A stretch of 64,000 nucleotides of DNA from Chalciporus piperatus (lineage: Eukaryota; Basidiomycota; Agaricomycetes; Boletales; Boletaceae): assembly GCA_038093975.1 (NCBI GenBank), contig JBBPTG010000001.1, positions 248,001 through 312,000 of the forward strand. The letters are read 5' to 3'. Position numbers and translations under genes: made by a program. Under the pieces are notes generated by a model. The model saw nothing but the letters and a program-made list of their open reading frames with translations, searched no databases and was not told the origin of the DNA. The stretch's first letter is position 1. Every line of letters begins with the position of its first letter. This document shows positions 48,484 to 61,412 of this stretch, piece by piece.

Positions 48484-48705
48484 ATGTTTCCGGGGATACT
48501 TATGGATATGTTTTTTTGAGAGAGCTGCAAAATTACATTTCCTTATTGCGTGGGAAACTATTGCCTTTTTAAACATTTCTTGGATTAGATCAGCGGCAAC
48601 TGCCATGTCGTGGGAACTTGACTGTACAGTACCACACTACCCGCATATCGGTCATCCGAGGTCATCGAATACTGCAGTCCTCAAGCCCCTCGCGAAACCG
48701 CCAAG
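48484..48705. promoter_or_regulatory. Short divergent promoter of CBF5 and eL22
   Basis: Only about 222 bp separate the two start codons, so both ribosome-related genes share this promoter. It contains two direct copies of CGTGGGAA exactly 60 bp apart (48549-48556 and 48609-48616) and a nearby direct repeat of GGTCATC with CGA after it. I cannot assign a factor to either element. Confidence 0.65.
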
Positions 48706-49256
48706 ATGGTCAGTCCAGGCAATGCTTTGCTGAGTTACCTTCTCAGTAGGCTTACGCCTTTCGATTATTTTATCTCGTAGCCCGCCGCCGCAAAGACCGC
48801 ATCCACGAAACACAAATTCGTCATCGACTACTCTCGTCCCGCTGCGGATGGTGTTTTCGACGGCGCTGATTTCGAAAAGTTCCTTCACGATCGCGTCAAG
48901 GTCGGGGGCAAGGTTGGTCAGCTTGGCGAAAACGTGAAGATTACCCGCGATGGTGAACCTTCCGACAACCCATAATCATTCAGCAAGCTCACCATATCTC
49001 ATTCTACAGCAAGCAACAAAATTACTGTTACCTCCAACGTCCCCTTCTCGAAACGGTACCTCAAGTATTTGACGAAAAAGTTCTTGAAGAAGAACACTCT
49101 CCGTGACTGGATTCGCGTGGTTGCATCTTCAAAAGACGTTTACCAACTTCGGTTCTACAACATCGCGTATGTGCCAACGTACTCACACCTGATTCTTTCC
49201 CGCTGATCAATTTGTGAATCCATAGTCGCGATGGTGAGGATGAGGATGAGGAATGA
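48706..49256 (+). CDS. RPL22: 60S ribosomal protein eL22
   Basis: Four coding exons (48706-48708, 48781-48952, 49010-49166, 49226-49256) give 120 residues. [40 protein letters not shown] and [20 protein letters not shown] are followed by [40 protein letters not shown] and the acidic end EDEDEE. These are the blocks of eL22 throughout eukaryotes, a non-essential RNA-binding large-subunit protein. The first coding exon is the start codon alone, immediately followed by GTCAGT, so translation starts at the exon edge. The promoter is shared with CBF5. Length equals the family norm. Confidence 0.95.
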
Positions 49257-49467
49257 GCCATTGGGCTACGTCCTTGTTGATTTGTTGCAGACATATTTGA
49301 GCCATATGCACATTACTCTAGGCCATGTTATGCCATCACATGCTCAGAATTAAGCTCAACAAGTTTTGCTCTGACCGATTCGGAAGATTGTTGCTCATTC
49401 GCTGCAGATGGGGTCAACTCGACGTTCTATTGCATCGAGTGGTGTGATCTAAAAGTATGTAGTGGGA

Positions 49468-52400
49468 TCATCGGATTTGTATCTTTGCACTCCCGTCACC
49501 GTCCTCTATCTTCACCCTGCTTAACGCAGTCATTGCAAGCTCATGCCATCGTATCTGTGACTCAGTCATCGATTTCCCTCGGAACTGTTGTGCTAGGATA
49601 TTGTTCAACTGAGTTCGTAGGATCTTCATTGCAGTGTTCGCTCTGGGTGTCAGCTGGTACTTGATCTTGCGGTCTACAACAGCCGTATTGGACGCGAGCT
49701 GTGACCGCTCTCGTCAGGACATCCAATGCGGCGCGTCACAGTGCAAATACTGACCTTGAAGTCACATTCACCACACAACAAAAGGATGGCCAGGTCATCT
49801 ACAGGCGCCGTTTCCCAAGCATACAACTTCTTCGAGTGCCTAAATGATGGTTAGCATACCCGCACATGCAGTGTCGTACCATCACGACATACATCAGAGT
49901 GAAGTAAACCAGATGACTGGCAGCTAAATCTTTTGGCTTTCTTCGAAAATTGACAGAGGAGGGATGGAAGGAGACAATTTGGTTGTTCGAAAAAGTGCGC
50001 ATTTGGGTCCCCCTCGTCGAATCGATGCAAAGTAGCTTTGGGTACAGAGCGGAGAGCAAGGCAGAATTAATAACGGCGAGATTGTTGCTGTTGCTGTCAT
50101 ATTCAGGGGGGACAGAGACAAATCGGTGCCTGTTGCGACCGAATCGAGCACTGCTCAGAAGATGAGTTACTTTGTATACCGCTATAGCCCAGGTACTCGG
50201 AACTCACCGACTCAACTCCCGCTCAAATTCTTTATCCACATGGATGAAGGCGGAGTCGACTAGATAACTTGAACGGCCCGTCAGGTGGAAGACGAACAGC
50301 AGGCAGAATCTAGATTACTGACCCAAGGAATTGTTGACGCAATTCTTCGATTTGCAAAAGGTTTTCGTTACTGAGGAAATTCTTGCGGCAGAACTTGTGG
50401 GAGTAGCCTGCGTTGGATGACGCTCTTCGCCAAGCTGCGAACGCATTATGTATCGTCAAGAAGTCCGAATTATCTGCATCTCCACGAGTCAGATTCTTCT
50501 TGGGACACAGTATAAAGCCTTGCCCACCAACGCGAAATGAGTTCTTCGCATGGGCTGCCTCGTCCTCTAGGCCATATGGTGTTACAAACGGGCTCTTGGA
50601 ACTCAACCCAGCTGCGATCGTCAATGCAGGGTCAAGACAACGAAAAACAACGGCAATGAGAAGGAATTTTCCAAGGTGAACGTCCGTAGGCAGCTTGCTA
50701 AGTAATCGACCCAAAGGCGTAATGTCTTCCGCGGAGGTCAGGGCTCGCACCTACAAATTCTTAGTTCTTGCAAGATGCTTGACAATATGTTCATACCTCG
50801 ACTAGGGCCGCAATAGCCCTCTGGACGTTAATTGGAGTGGGTGGATCCAATGCATTACAAAGGACATCTTCGATTGATGCTCCCATTTTGACTTTCATAG
50901 TCTTGATACGCAAGGCAAGATCAGAGAGACTCAATCTCGTCATCTCCGGTAGGGGGTATTCGGCAAGCTGTAACACTGGTCAGGTCGCGTCCTCATGAAG
51001 CCCATCATACTCGCCGAGGTATCATGACGCTGTTTGGTGAACAGATGGAAGCATATCCCGCTCTGGACTCGACCGGCACGCCCCCTTCTCTGGGTAGCAT
51101 TACTCTTGGCAACGAATGTCTCCACCAAACGGCTTAACTGACGCTTTTCGTCAAACCTATGGGGTTGTCAATTCGGTATCGAACAACGTGGGGGTGCATA
51201 TACATAATCTCCCGTTGTTTTCCGGTGTCAATCACACAGGTTATATCTGGGATTGTAATGCCTGTTTCCGCAATATTCGTCGCTGACATATTGTGAAGCC
51301 AATCAATACTGTGAATGAAAACCGATGCAATAGCAAACTTACCAATGACTATCTTTCTCACTCCGGCGGGGGGTACATCGAAGACTGCATTCTGGTTCTC
51401 ACTTGAGAGGGTAGAATGTAATGGATAGATACGGAATGTCGACTCCTCGCCAAAAGAAGAATGTTCGGAGAGGAGGTCATTCAATCGACGAATTTCAGCC
51501 AGGCCGGGCATGAAAATCAAGACCGCAGAGGAGAACGAGAGGAGCGAAGGGTCTTTGAAACAAATATGCTCAAGAAGGCGAACAATTAAATCGTATGGGA
51601 TGAGACGCTCGTCAATGAGCGCAACAGTCTGTTGCGTGAGAGAGGAGTAGAGTTTCTCCGGATAGAGCGGCTTGCCGTTTGTTTCGCCTTCAACCACTGG
51701 CAGGGTCGCGTCGTCATCATCTTCATCGATTACCGTGGACTCATCCCAATCATTGCGGTTCTTGCGTTGATAAAATTTGTCGTGTCCTAAAGGAGATAAT
51801 TGAGGATTGTACACTATCAGTTTCTATTGACTTACGTCGCTTCGCAAGTGGGGAATCTTCAGAAATCGACCAACCAGTGACTTCAACGGCATCCTCAAGA
51901 TATAGGACATCCACAGGAAAAGTCCGACCAGGGACATGAACTACCGGACAACCTCCGAAATAGTTTGCCAATTTGTCAGAATCCACTGTCGCGGACATGA
52001 GGATTACCCTGGTGAGGGTATTGTGGTCTGTCATCTCATGTAAGAACGTGCCCCATACCTTAAATCTGGGCGAAGCGGTAGCAGAGATTTGAGGACAACG
52101 AGGAGGAAATCTGACTCGATCGTGCGTTCGTGAACTTCATCTATGATTATGTGCTGATTGTGCCCCATGAGTGTATAAGAAATGATACGAGACCCGGTCA
52201 CACACACCGTTACTTCATCAAACGCTGTATCTTGACCCCCACGCCCGGAGCCACGCTCTAGCATTCTCAGGGCAATCCCATTTGTGACATAGGTCAGACG
52301 AGTGTTTTTGGTGGTGTTGCTTTCCAAGCGAATGGAGTATCCGACAAGGGAACTCAGCGTACCTACTGCTCCCGGAGCATCGCCCAACTCACGGGAAACC

Positions 52401-54781
52401 CTTTGCGCAAGGGAAACTGTAGAAATACGACGTGGCTCCGTGCAGTAAACCTTACACGGCCGTCCCCGTGAAAGCTGATCCTCAAGGATGAATGCAGGCA
52501 CTTGGGTAGATTTCCCGCTAAAATAAAGATCAGCGACAGGACAAAAGTGGTGAGTCCTTTGCTGACCAGCCTGTCTCCCCACAAAGCACCAGAACCTGTG
52601 AGTTTTCCAGGGTCGAGATGATGTCTTCACGATATCGCGCTATGGGGAGGGAGTTTCGGTGGACCTAGATATGTTGATTATCCTTTTACGGGACAAAATA
52701 CGAGGCACTGACTAGCATTTCGTTGTAGGCCGACCTCATCTGACGTGATCTGAGATCGGCGATGAGCTGCGCATGATTGATTTCAAGGTTCCGTGGGGGG
52801 ATTGGCACATGGGTGCTGTATTTGGCCCCAAGGGCTGATTCGGGTATCGCATCTCTCGTCTGTGCCACGTTTAATCATGACACCACTCACAAAACAATAG
52901 ACTCACGCTTCGGTCGGTATCCATCTTTTGCACAATAACACTCCGTATCTTCTTCCAAACCTGCTGATTGATGCGGTCATCTCTTAGTTTCCTATCCGCT
53001 TCTAGCTGGTCCCACAGGTCTCTGAAAACGGGAGGAAACGATCTAAAGAATGTGAGGCCTACGGGGCTGCTCATCGCCCCCGCAGAAAAACCCTCTGTGG
53101 AAGGGAATGAAAGCGAGTGGAGAGCGACGGTAGCGATGTATTCTTCTGCTTGCAACTCTTTGTGACAAGCAATATCTTCCATCATCCACTCATCAACCCT
53201 ACGACCAGCCCACACCACCCGAACACCAGAACGCTTTGCCCGGCTACCGCCAGATATGTCGCTAAACGTAACGACAGCATATCGATCAACCTTTGACACG
53301 TATTCCGTGAGTATGGACTTCGGTAGCTTCGCCCCACTCTGCTTGTGGAATGCCATATCTTTGACACGGATAGTCTTTCCTCCAGGACCTTGGATCTCTT
53401 GTGGCACTTCCAGGATTTCAAGTAGGCCCCCAGAAGATTCGTCGTCTTCCTGGTCAAATAGGTCGGGATTCGGCTCTGCCACAGGAGGTGGGGTGGCATT
53501 TGCTGGGACATCGGGGGGGCTATCGGGTTTGACGGGTTCTAGTGATCCACGTAACGTTGCCTGCAGAAGTTGCACTTTCGCCTTGTCCAGTTCTGAGCGA
53601 TATAACAGCTCGGCATCCCTCTCGTCGAAGAAATAGTGCGACTTTAAAGTCCGCAATTTTTGTTCCAAGAGATTTGTAGTATCTATTTTCTGATGATCGG
53701 AGGTGCCACTTCTCTTGAGATTGAGAAGTTGAAGCTTGACACGAGCATACTCCACGTTGGGATCTTCAGGTTCGGGAGAGATCTGTTTCGATGACCGATT
53801 ACTCGAGCTGGCTGTAGGCAGCACGCCATCTATTTGCGATGTTTGGTTCCCCTTGTGTGATGGGATAAACGGAGGTGCATTCGCGTTCAACGTTGTGGGA
53901 GTCGAAGCCCTGGTTTCCGCAGAGTAAAGAGTCTCCGACTGATCATCGATGGTTGAGTTTGGGGGTGCATCTGGAGTATCTATTGTGGCGCATAGTCAGA
54001 CTAGGTCGTGAATCCACGGTGTGCGCACTTGTCTCGGTTTCGTTTTCTGGACAATGGACGAAAAGCTAAGTGTGAATGAGCACGGTGAACCGATATACGC
54101 CAGGTGATGGGACTGACCCACTCTAATGCCTCGTCTAATTCGATCCCGGGAATTGAATGTAGACATTGATCCAGCCAATTTTCGGAGAAACCGAGCCGTC
54201 GTAGGACACCATATGTTACCGCGAGACGGGTTGCGGCCTTCTCCTCGGTTTGGTCAATGTGCTGTTGCGCTGAAAATGGTGAGCTTGAGTCAACTCGAAT
54301 GAACGCACAAGTCATTGAACAACCTGTGGGCGCATCTTCTTGAAGGTGCAAGCGCAGAATCTGCTCTACTAACATGGGGTCAACTTGAAAGAGGTTGAGC
54401 CCTTTAGAGGTACGCTTCTCCACCTCAAGAGTCTGATATACATGGTCATCTCAGGTACATAGACTGAAAGTTCGAGGAACACGCCTTGATCGTCCTTGAT
54501 ATTTCCTTCTCTGTTTTCTCTTGATGCTTATCGATCATAGTCTGCAAGTATTGCTTTTCAGCCGGATCGCCATCCAAGGCCTCCGAGTTTTGAAGAACAT
54601 CCAGGGTAGCGCCTGGAGGATCTACCAAGGATTCGGCAGGTTCGTTCATCGAACCATCGGAGGACAATACTTGGTCAGTTGGCGGTGCAACTTCCTCCGC
54701 TGGAACGACCTTCTTAGGTATGGATGTGGTAGCGAAAAGACGGACGACAGGCTTCAGCTGGGTCTTCTTCTTCTTTGCCAT
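49468..54781 (-). CDS. DEAH-box RNA helicase, DHX29 / YLR419W type
   Basis: The start at 54781 gives a basic N-terminus ([20 protein letters not shown]). A UBA-like region follows ([39 protein letters not shown]). The helicase core carries [15 protein letters not shown] after the P-loop, [20 protein letters not shown] (DEVH box), [20 protein letters not shown] (motif III), [20 protein letters not shown] and [20 protein letters not shown] (motif VI). The winged-helix/HA2 region shows [20 protein letters not shown], and the OB-fold end reads [15 protein letters not shown] and [20 protein letters not shown]. Length and layout match DHX29 and yeast YLR419W; DHX29 helps 43S ribosomes scan structured leaders. 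That role is inferred here. It has about 20 exons, so internal splice sites are approximate. Confidence 0.9.
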
Positions 54782-55304
54782 CGGATGAAAGACTACGATT
54801 ATGGATAGGATTGAGGTCGGGCTGCCAGTGGGTAAACCGAGGGAGAACGCAAGGGGGATCTTGATGATACCAAGCAGCAAGTTCGTGTTCTGGCTCGGAC
54901 GGTCACCGAGTCGGGTTTCGGAGTGCGGGCTCCTCTCACTCGACCAAACTAAGAACTTCAGAGATGCCAATAAGTTGCAAAAGCAGACTTGTAATGTTCT
55001 CGATTTACTTGACGACTCCGAGTCTTTGAAGACCTACGCGATAACAAGAACTCTGATTGGACTGGAGCACCCTCGCGCTCGTAAACTTTCCCTTTTATAT
55101 CTACACTGATTCAGGACTGGATGAGCAGGATGTGGATTACAGTAGCGTCGTAACGTCCCCAAGACAGATATTACCGATATTAAAGACATGTACAATAAAG
55201 AACACGAAAACTACAAGGCCGTACAAAAGGTATGAACTGATACTTACTCTACAGATGATTTGCAATGAGCGCGGAAACGAAGAATAAATCGAGACGAACG
55301 TAGA
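54782..55304. other. Intergenic: helicase promoter and INO80 terminator
   Basis: About 520 bp between the helicase start and INO80 stop, both minus strand. No gene-like content seen. Confidence 0.5.
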
Positions 55305-58300
55305 TCATTCAACTTGAGCGTCCACTGCATACCCAGCATCGTTCGCATCCTCCGCCTTTTTCTTGCCAGCTGCTTTCGCAACAGCTTTCCGTGGCCGCGC
55401 AACTCCCGAGGCCCCACCCTTGCGCTTCTTCCCTCGAGTGGGCGCTGTTGTTGTGCTCTCCTCCTCTTCCCCCTTATCTGCAGCTGTGGCCGGATTGACT
55501 GTGTGTCCGAAGAAGTCGTCCCCTTCGTCATTCCAAAGGTCGCGGACTGCATCGTTGTTGGGGTTCTCTGACCCAGTAGCAGCCCGCTTTCCCGATTTTT
55601 TGGAAGGGAGGGATGGCGCATTTGTATTGTCAATGTTGGCCAGTTGCTCATCATTGAGTAGTAACTGAACGATTTCGCTGGGTTTTGCAACGTCCGTGAA
55701 ATTCTTGTTCCCAACAACAATGTCTTGGACCTAATCAAAGGTTGAACTTCGCCCTTTGAGGATGAATCACCCGATGTACTCACGTCTTTCTTGACCCGTG
55801 CAAGTTGGATGATACGTTCGTCAATTGTGCCCTTGGTAATGAGGCGATATACGGTCACTTGGCGGGTCTGACCCAGTCGATGCGCACGGTCCATGGCCTG
55901 GGCGTCGTTGGATGGATTCCAGTCATGGTCGTAGAATATCACAGTATCCGCAGCGGTGAGATTGATGCCAAGACCACCAGCACGAGTGCTGAGCAAGAAC
56001 ACGAATATATCTGGTCTATCGAAGATGTTCAGTTACGAGGGGCGGATAACGCACGGAAGACGAACCTTGTTTGCCAGTCTATCACCATATCTCGGCGATC
56101 CTCGATCTTCGAGGAACCATCGAGACGTAGATACTTGTACTGTCGATATATGAGATATTCCTCCATCAAATCCATCATCCGAGTCATCTGGAAATAGATC
56201 AAGACTCGATGATCCCCTGCCTTCAGTTCCTGCAACAATGTATCCACACGTGCGAGCTTTGCTGAGTCATATATGAGTCGTTTCGCCTCAGGGATCTGCA
56301 TACTTGACGATGGCAATTGGTCGGAAGGAGAAGCGCCAAACAGCCCTTGAGGGGGGATCATCGGCATAAGCTCATTATAGAGGCTACAAGCTGCAGGTGA
56401 CTCTTGAAGTTCGCGCGGGAGACCATACAAGGCCAGGTACTCCATGGGTGCTTCCAAAGCCCGGGTCTGATGTTCAATGAAAGAACGGTTTGTGCATGTT
56501 GTAGATATCGGAGGTGCAACCACAGCGGGAACAAACCACCGAAGGCCTGGACGGGAAAGGCACGACTCCTGCCAGACCGACGAAGAAATCTCTAAGAGAT
56601 CAGAAGGACCTTGCAGTCGATGCAGCGAGAACAGGAAGTAAGGTGATTTGAGATCAGATGCGCTGAGACTTGTGTCCCTACATACCAGAATGAGTAATGA
56701 CGTACTTTCAAATCACCATGCTTACCTCAAAACAGTCGAGTGCTCGATAATCTTGACTTCGTCCTGCAACTCTACCAATCGGTTACGCATGAACGACGAT
56801 ACTTGGAGACCGTGAACCTCCGCAGGGCTTTGGCTCAGGAGTCGCAAAAATGCGAAAGCTGGGGAATCTGAGGATGCTATAAGTGGCCTTTACGACTCTA
56901 GCATCACCTGACAATACCTTCAATTTCGTCATACATTGATCGGTATATCCAATCTGCAGACCATATGTTGAAAAGGTTGCGCGCACAGAGCTTGCGCGAA
57001 CGAGGCCCAGATTTCTCCGACGGAACATCACACAATCCCCCATCCAGGTAGAAGAGTTCTGGGACATCATATTCGATAGGGTTCCGTGTCGAATATGGCA
57101 CAGCAATCAGGTCTCCTTCCCGACTCAATGGTCCTGACCGGCCGAAGTGAGCAAATGAGAATGGCGCAACGACGTCCGCACGCTCGAAAAGCTCGGGATG
57201 GTTGCAAACCTGCCAATCGAGATGAGAGGTTTGTCCAAACTGTAAATTGGCAACTTGCCTTGCGGAATTGCATGACCAAGTTCATCAAAGAGCGGGCTGA
57301 ATCAGCATCGCCAATGTTCGCCGCTTTTTCGAGTAGGTCAGCGACAGAGACGTTTGCGAGCAGGGCCCGGTACAATGCCCGTTGCCGGGAACTGAGGTCC
57401 ACATAGATATCAACTTCAATCTTTGGCGACATTAGCTCACTGATAATGGACCCATTCGACAGTCATACCTTCTCGCTTAGTTCGTTCTGAACGTGCCGTT
57501 TTACACGACGAAGCATGAACGGCTGCAAGATCATGTGTAGTCGCCGAAGTTGATACTCGTTCAATTTGCTACCCTTGTTCTCGGCAGCATTTTCGATATC
57601 CTTCGAGAACCATTCATTGAATTCGTCATGAGAGTCGAAGAGGCTCGGCATGATAAAGTGAAGGAGTGCCCAGAGCTCTGTCGTTGTTTTCAGCCCCGGA
57701 AGAACGTTGATAATGCATTGGCTAACCTTGCATGGAATTTTGAATCGGGGTACCAGTGAGGAGCAATCGATTCCTGCAGTGGAATCCTAAAAGAGTCTTC
57801 CACCGAACACTTGATGCGTTCTTAATGTTCTGAGCTTCGTCCAAGATCATATATTGCCATTTGACTCTTTGGAAATACTGCTGGTCTTGTGTCACCTGAA
57901 AGCGAGTGAGCGGGACAGGTAACATCAGAGGTTTCTAACCCTAAGGATTCACCAACTGATAACTCGTTATGAGGATATGGAATGGAGCATCTTTGTTGTA
58001 ACTGATTTCCTTCTTGCTCCAAAACTTCCGTAGTGTTGCGCGGTCCTTCACATTTCCCCAGTAGGGCAGCGCCTTGAGACTTGGGACGAATCGGGTGATT
58101 TCTTGCTGCCAATTGTGCAAAGTCGATGCAGGCGCGACAACTAGGAAAGGTCCCCAGATATCATGCACCTCAGCGAGATAGGCAAGCAAAGAAATGGATT
58201 GCACTGTCTAATTGATAGCTCGTGCATAAGTTATTGAGCATTCCAAAAACCGGGAAGATTTACCTTTCCGAGACCCATTTCATCTGCAAGAATCCCATTG

Positions 58301-60933
58301 ATACCTTGCTCATACAAAGTTGCAAGCCAATTGAGACCTTTCAGCTGATATTCCTTTAATTGAGCCATTAGCATCATCGGCTGCTTGATCGTCAGCGGCC
58401 CGGTCAGAGACGTTGGGTTTTGGAAGTTAAGCTCGTCTGAGTCAACTGAAGTGGTGCTCAGTGGGAATGCGCAAAAATCAAGTCGAATACTCACGATCCA
58501 TGAGCGGAGCAATCGAAGGACCCGGTTCAGTGAGATCCCGAATGTGTGCCTGTCCCTTGACCAATTGAAGCGCCTCGTTCGTCTTGCGTTCAAGAGCAGC
58601 CTGGGTGTCAAACTGTTGAGCACGCTGCCTCGCAAGTACAATCGCCTCTTGGGCGTTATGGCGTGCATGTTGATGAAGGTTCGTTTGGTCATCTGAAGCG
58701 GGTTAATCAATCCCAAGTGTGTTTCAGAAACAATTGTCTTACCGTCATCGAAGTCGATCTCTCTCAGGGTGGTTGGATCTACATCCGCCAAATCTGCGCC
58801 AGCAGGAGCTGCCGATGATTCAGGACCATCCCCTTGGACTTCGGCAGCTGAGATTGTGTGAGGATGAGCGATTGTGTCATCCTCGGATGATTGGGGCAAC
58901 GTACTCTTCAGCTTGTTGCCCACGAAATGGCTGTAAAGCTCGGTCTGGCTAATCAGGAACTCAAGTTTCCTTGCCTGACGTGTTGCCTCACGCCTCTCCT
59001 CCTCAACTTTGGCTCGGTCAACAGCTTCTTTTTGCTCCCGTTTTCTCACATCTCTCTCCTCGCGCTCATTTTTCCTCCAGAAAACTAGCATTTCTCGCAT
59101 CAAACGTTTCGCCTTCGCTTGCACGTCTTTGTTAGCTTTTGCTGTGCGCGTAAACGGTCGGCGAGCCTGCATAGAAGACAGCACAGCCAGTCGCTTGGCT
59201 TGGCTTTGTCTTGCCTGGTAACCCATGGCCGCATATTTATACACCTGAAAACAGCTTAGATGCTGAGTACGGATATGAACATTTCCGTACCTTGGATACA
59301 TCTCTTCTCGCAATGTTCGTCCAGACTTTCTTCTGTGCTTCTTCTAGAGATTTAAGCCGTTTGGCCATTGCACTCTCATCCACCTTTTTGGCTCGTTTGA
59401 GGGGCGGGGCGACCTCATCTAGCTCATACACGACCGTTGAGGTTACAGTGAGAGCAGGAGATGCTGGGCGTGAAGCCGATGGCGTTGCATCACCAGCAAC
59501 CGATCCAGCAGCTGAGCCGATACCAGACGGCACGTCGATGTCGAGCCTCTTTTTCGCCGCCGCTTTCTTGCGGTTCTTGGGTGTGACGGAGGTTGTAGCG
59601 GTGCTTTCAATACTCTGTTCCCTGAGTTGAGACACCTTCCCTTTGCCTTTCTTGGTAGCTTTGGCAGGAGACACCCCATCCACGGTTTTCTCCAACTCGT
59701 CGGCGATGGCGGACGCGTCCTGGTCAACTCGCCTCTTCTTGTTGGCAGGCCTTTCTTTTCTGACAGTAGGATTGGGGATTTCAAGATCGCTGCTGCCATC
59801 TGAAACCGCACCATTCGCAGGTCGCTTGGGAGGATCCTTGCGTTTATTCCTCGAGCGTGATCCCAGCAGCGACTCTTCCAATTCCCGTGCCGCGGCCTCT
59901 GCGCCAACGTTGAATCTACCACGTGAGGTGCGATCAAATTCGTTTGAATCGCCTGGATAATCAAAGAGAGCAGAATCAGGAGGCGACGGATGTAGAGTGG
60001 AAAGGAGATCGTCGTCGACAGTCATGGGAAGCATTGGGGGCGGTGAAGGTGGTGGTGGTGGTAACCGAGCGAGACGCGACACATAATGTCTTGATAATGT
60101 GACCGCCGTTGTAGAATTGCGTTCCTGAAGAGATTATGAGAAATAGTGGGAAGAGGGCGTTGAATGATATTTACCAGCACACTGGCCTCGAACCATGACT
60201 CGACCTGGCGCTGGCGTCTATGTGTCTCTAAGACATAGTCACTAAGCTCCCCGATCCACACCTCCTCGCAGTCAGAGAGATCTGACGAAACAAGACGTCG
60301 GTCTTCGTCAGTCGGTTGATGCTCAGCAGCAGCCGAGGATACATCAAGGCCGTCGGCAGGAGAAATCTCTTGACGAGAAGCCTTGGAGCGAGGAGGGTTC
60401 CTCCGGAGTCCAGGCTGGAGGGTGGATCAAATTCTGCCCTCGGTTGTAAGTGAAAGGAACGGACGTACACGTCTCGAACTGGGTGGTTGATAATCTGGAT
60501 CATCATCTGTTGTCTTCCTCCGTTTCTTGGAAGCGTGGTCATTTTCACCCGCTTTGTAGTAAGCGCCAGAACCTTCGAGTGGTTCTGGGGGAGCGGAGGA
60601 ACCGGCACCCATTCCGCGTTGAGGGTAATAATTTCCACCGGTCCCTAACGGAAAGATGTCGCCCTGTACATAGTTTCCAGAATAAGGGTCCCATCCCCCT
60701 GCACCCTGATAAGAGACGGGTTGGTATGAGTACCCGCGGGGAGGAGGGGGGTGCTCTCCGAGCGGACTCTGGCTCTGTTGATGGATTCGGGGGTGAGCAG
60801 GAGACATGGGAGCCGGGTTAGAGACGGGAGACATGTCGGCCAATGTTGGCTCGACAGCAGAGCTACGTGAATGGCCAGCTGGGACAGTGCGGGGAGGAGG
60901 AGGTTCGTCGTTGAGGATTCGGCTGAGAGACAT
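55305..60933 (-). CDS. INO80: Chromatin-remodelling ATPase INO80
   Basis: The protein starts [16 protein letters not shown] with a Pro/Ser-rich N-terminus and [15 protein letters not shown]. The DBINO region is basic and helical ([40 protein letters not shown]) and names the family. The Snf2 core carries [11 protein letters not shown] then [26 protein letters not shown] (DEAQ box), [37 protein letters not shown] and, after the INO80-type insertion, [40 protein letters not shown] and [20 protein letters not shown]. The C-terminus is Lys/Ala-rich ([20 protein letters not shown]). INO80 slides nucleosomes and exchanges H2A.Z in transcription and repair. The stop is 55305-55307. About 15 introns; the insertion exons are least certain. 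Confidence 0.95.
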
Positions 60934-61412
60934 GTTGGAGAGACAAGAAAGTGCTCAGACGGTGTTCGGTGCAGAAACCAGACACTTGGTGGGATGTCGA
61001 AGAATAAAGACCAGAGCGCCGTCTAGTCAACCCAGTCTTGTTGCGAATGCAGCGCGAGGTTCTCGGCGGGGTGACCGGGAGAGATGTCGGGGGTGAGTTT
61101 GAGGGGAACGAGGAGGGTTGTCGCTGTTGGGGACGACGAACTCGTTGCTGTGCTGGTTTTCCAGGCAGTCAAGGAGGGCGATTGCGGGAAATGCGCAGAT
61201 TTGACGTGGTGTTTCGTTTTGTTGGATTTAGCTCGCATCGGTATACTTCCAAATTCGGAACTCGGTCAACCCCGCTCCTTCCTTTGCTCTTCTTGGCGGA
61301 CGAGCTGACACCAACTGACCAACCAAGTACAACAAAAGTGTAACATCACACCGCCAATTCGTCAACTCAGAAAAGTATGGTATTCCAACGCATCAACTAC
61401 GAGATAGCCCTC
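60934..61412. other. Intergenic: INO80 promoter and fumarase terminator
   Basis: About 480 bp between the INO80 start and the fumarase stop, both minus strand. A 71-codon minus-strand frame from an ATG at 61238 lies here and has no similarity I recognise. Confidence 0.5.

Noticed and set aside
48484..48606. N-terminal extension of CBF5 from an ATG at 48606
   Set aside because: It adds 41 residues not typical of dyskerin and would use up half the shared promoter.
61023..61238. Minus-strand 71-codon frame starting with ATG; another frame nearby shows a C-x9-C pair like Cmc2-type proteins
   Set aside because: The C-x9-C pair occurs once, a stop lies just upstream and no acceptor or start fits, and the 71-codon frame has no known relative.
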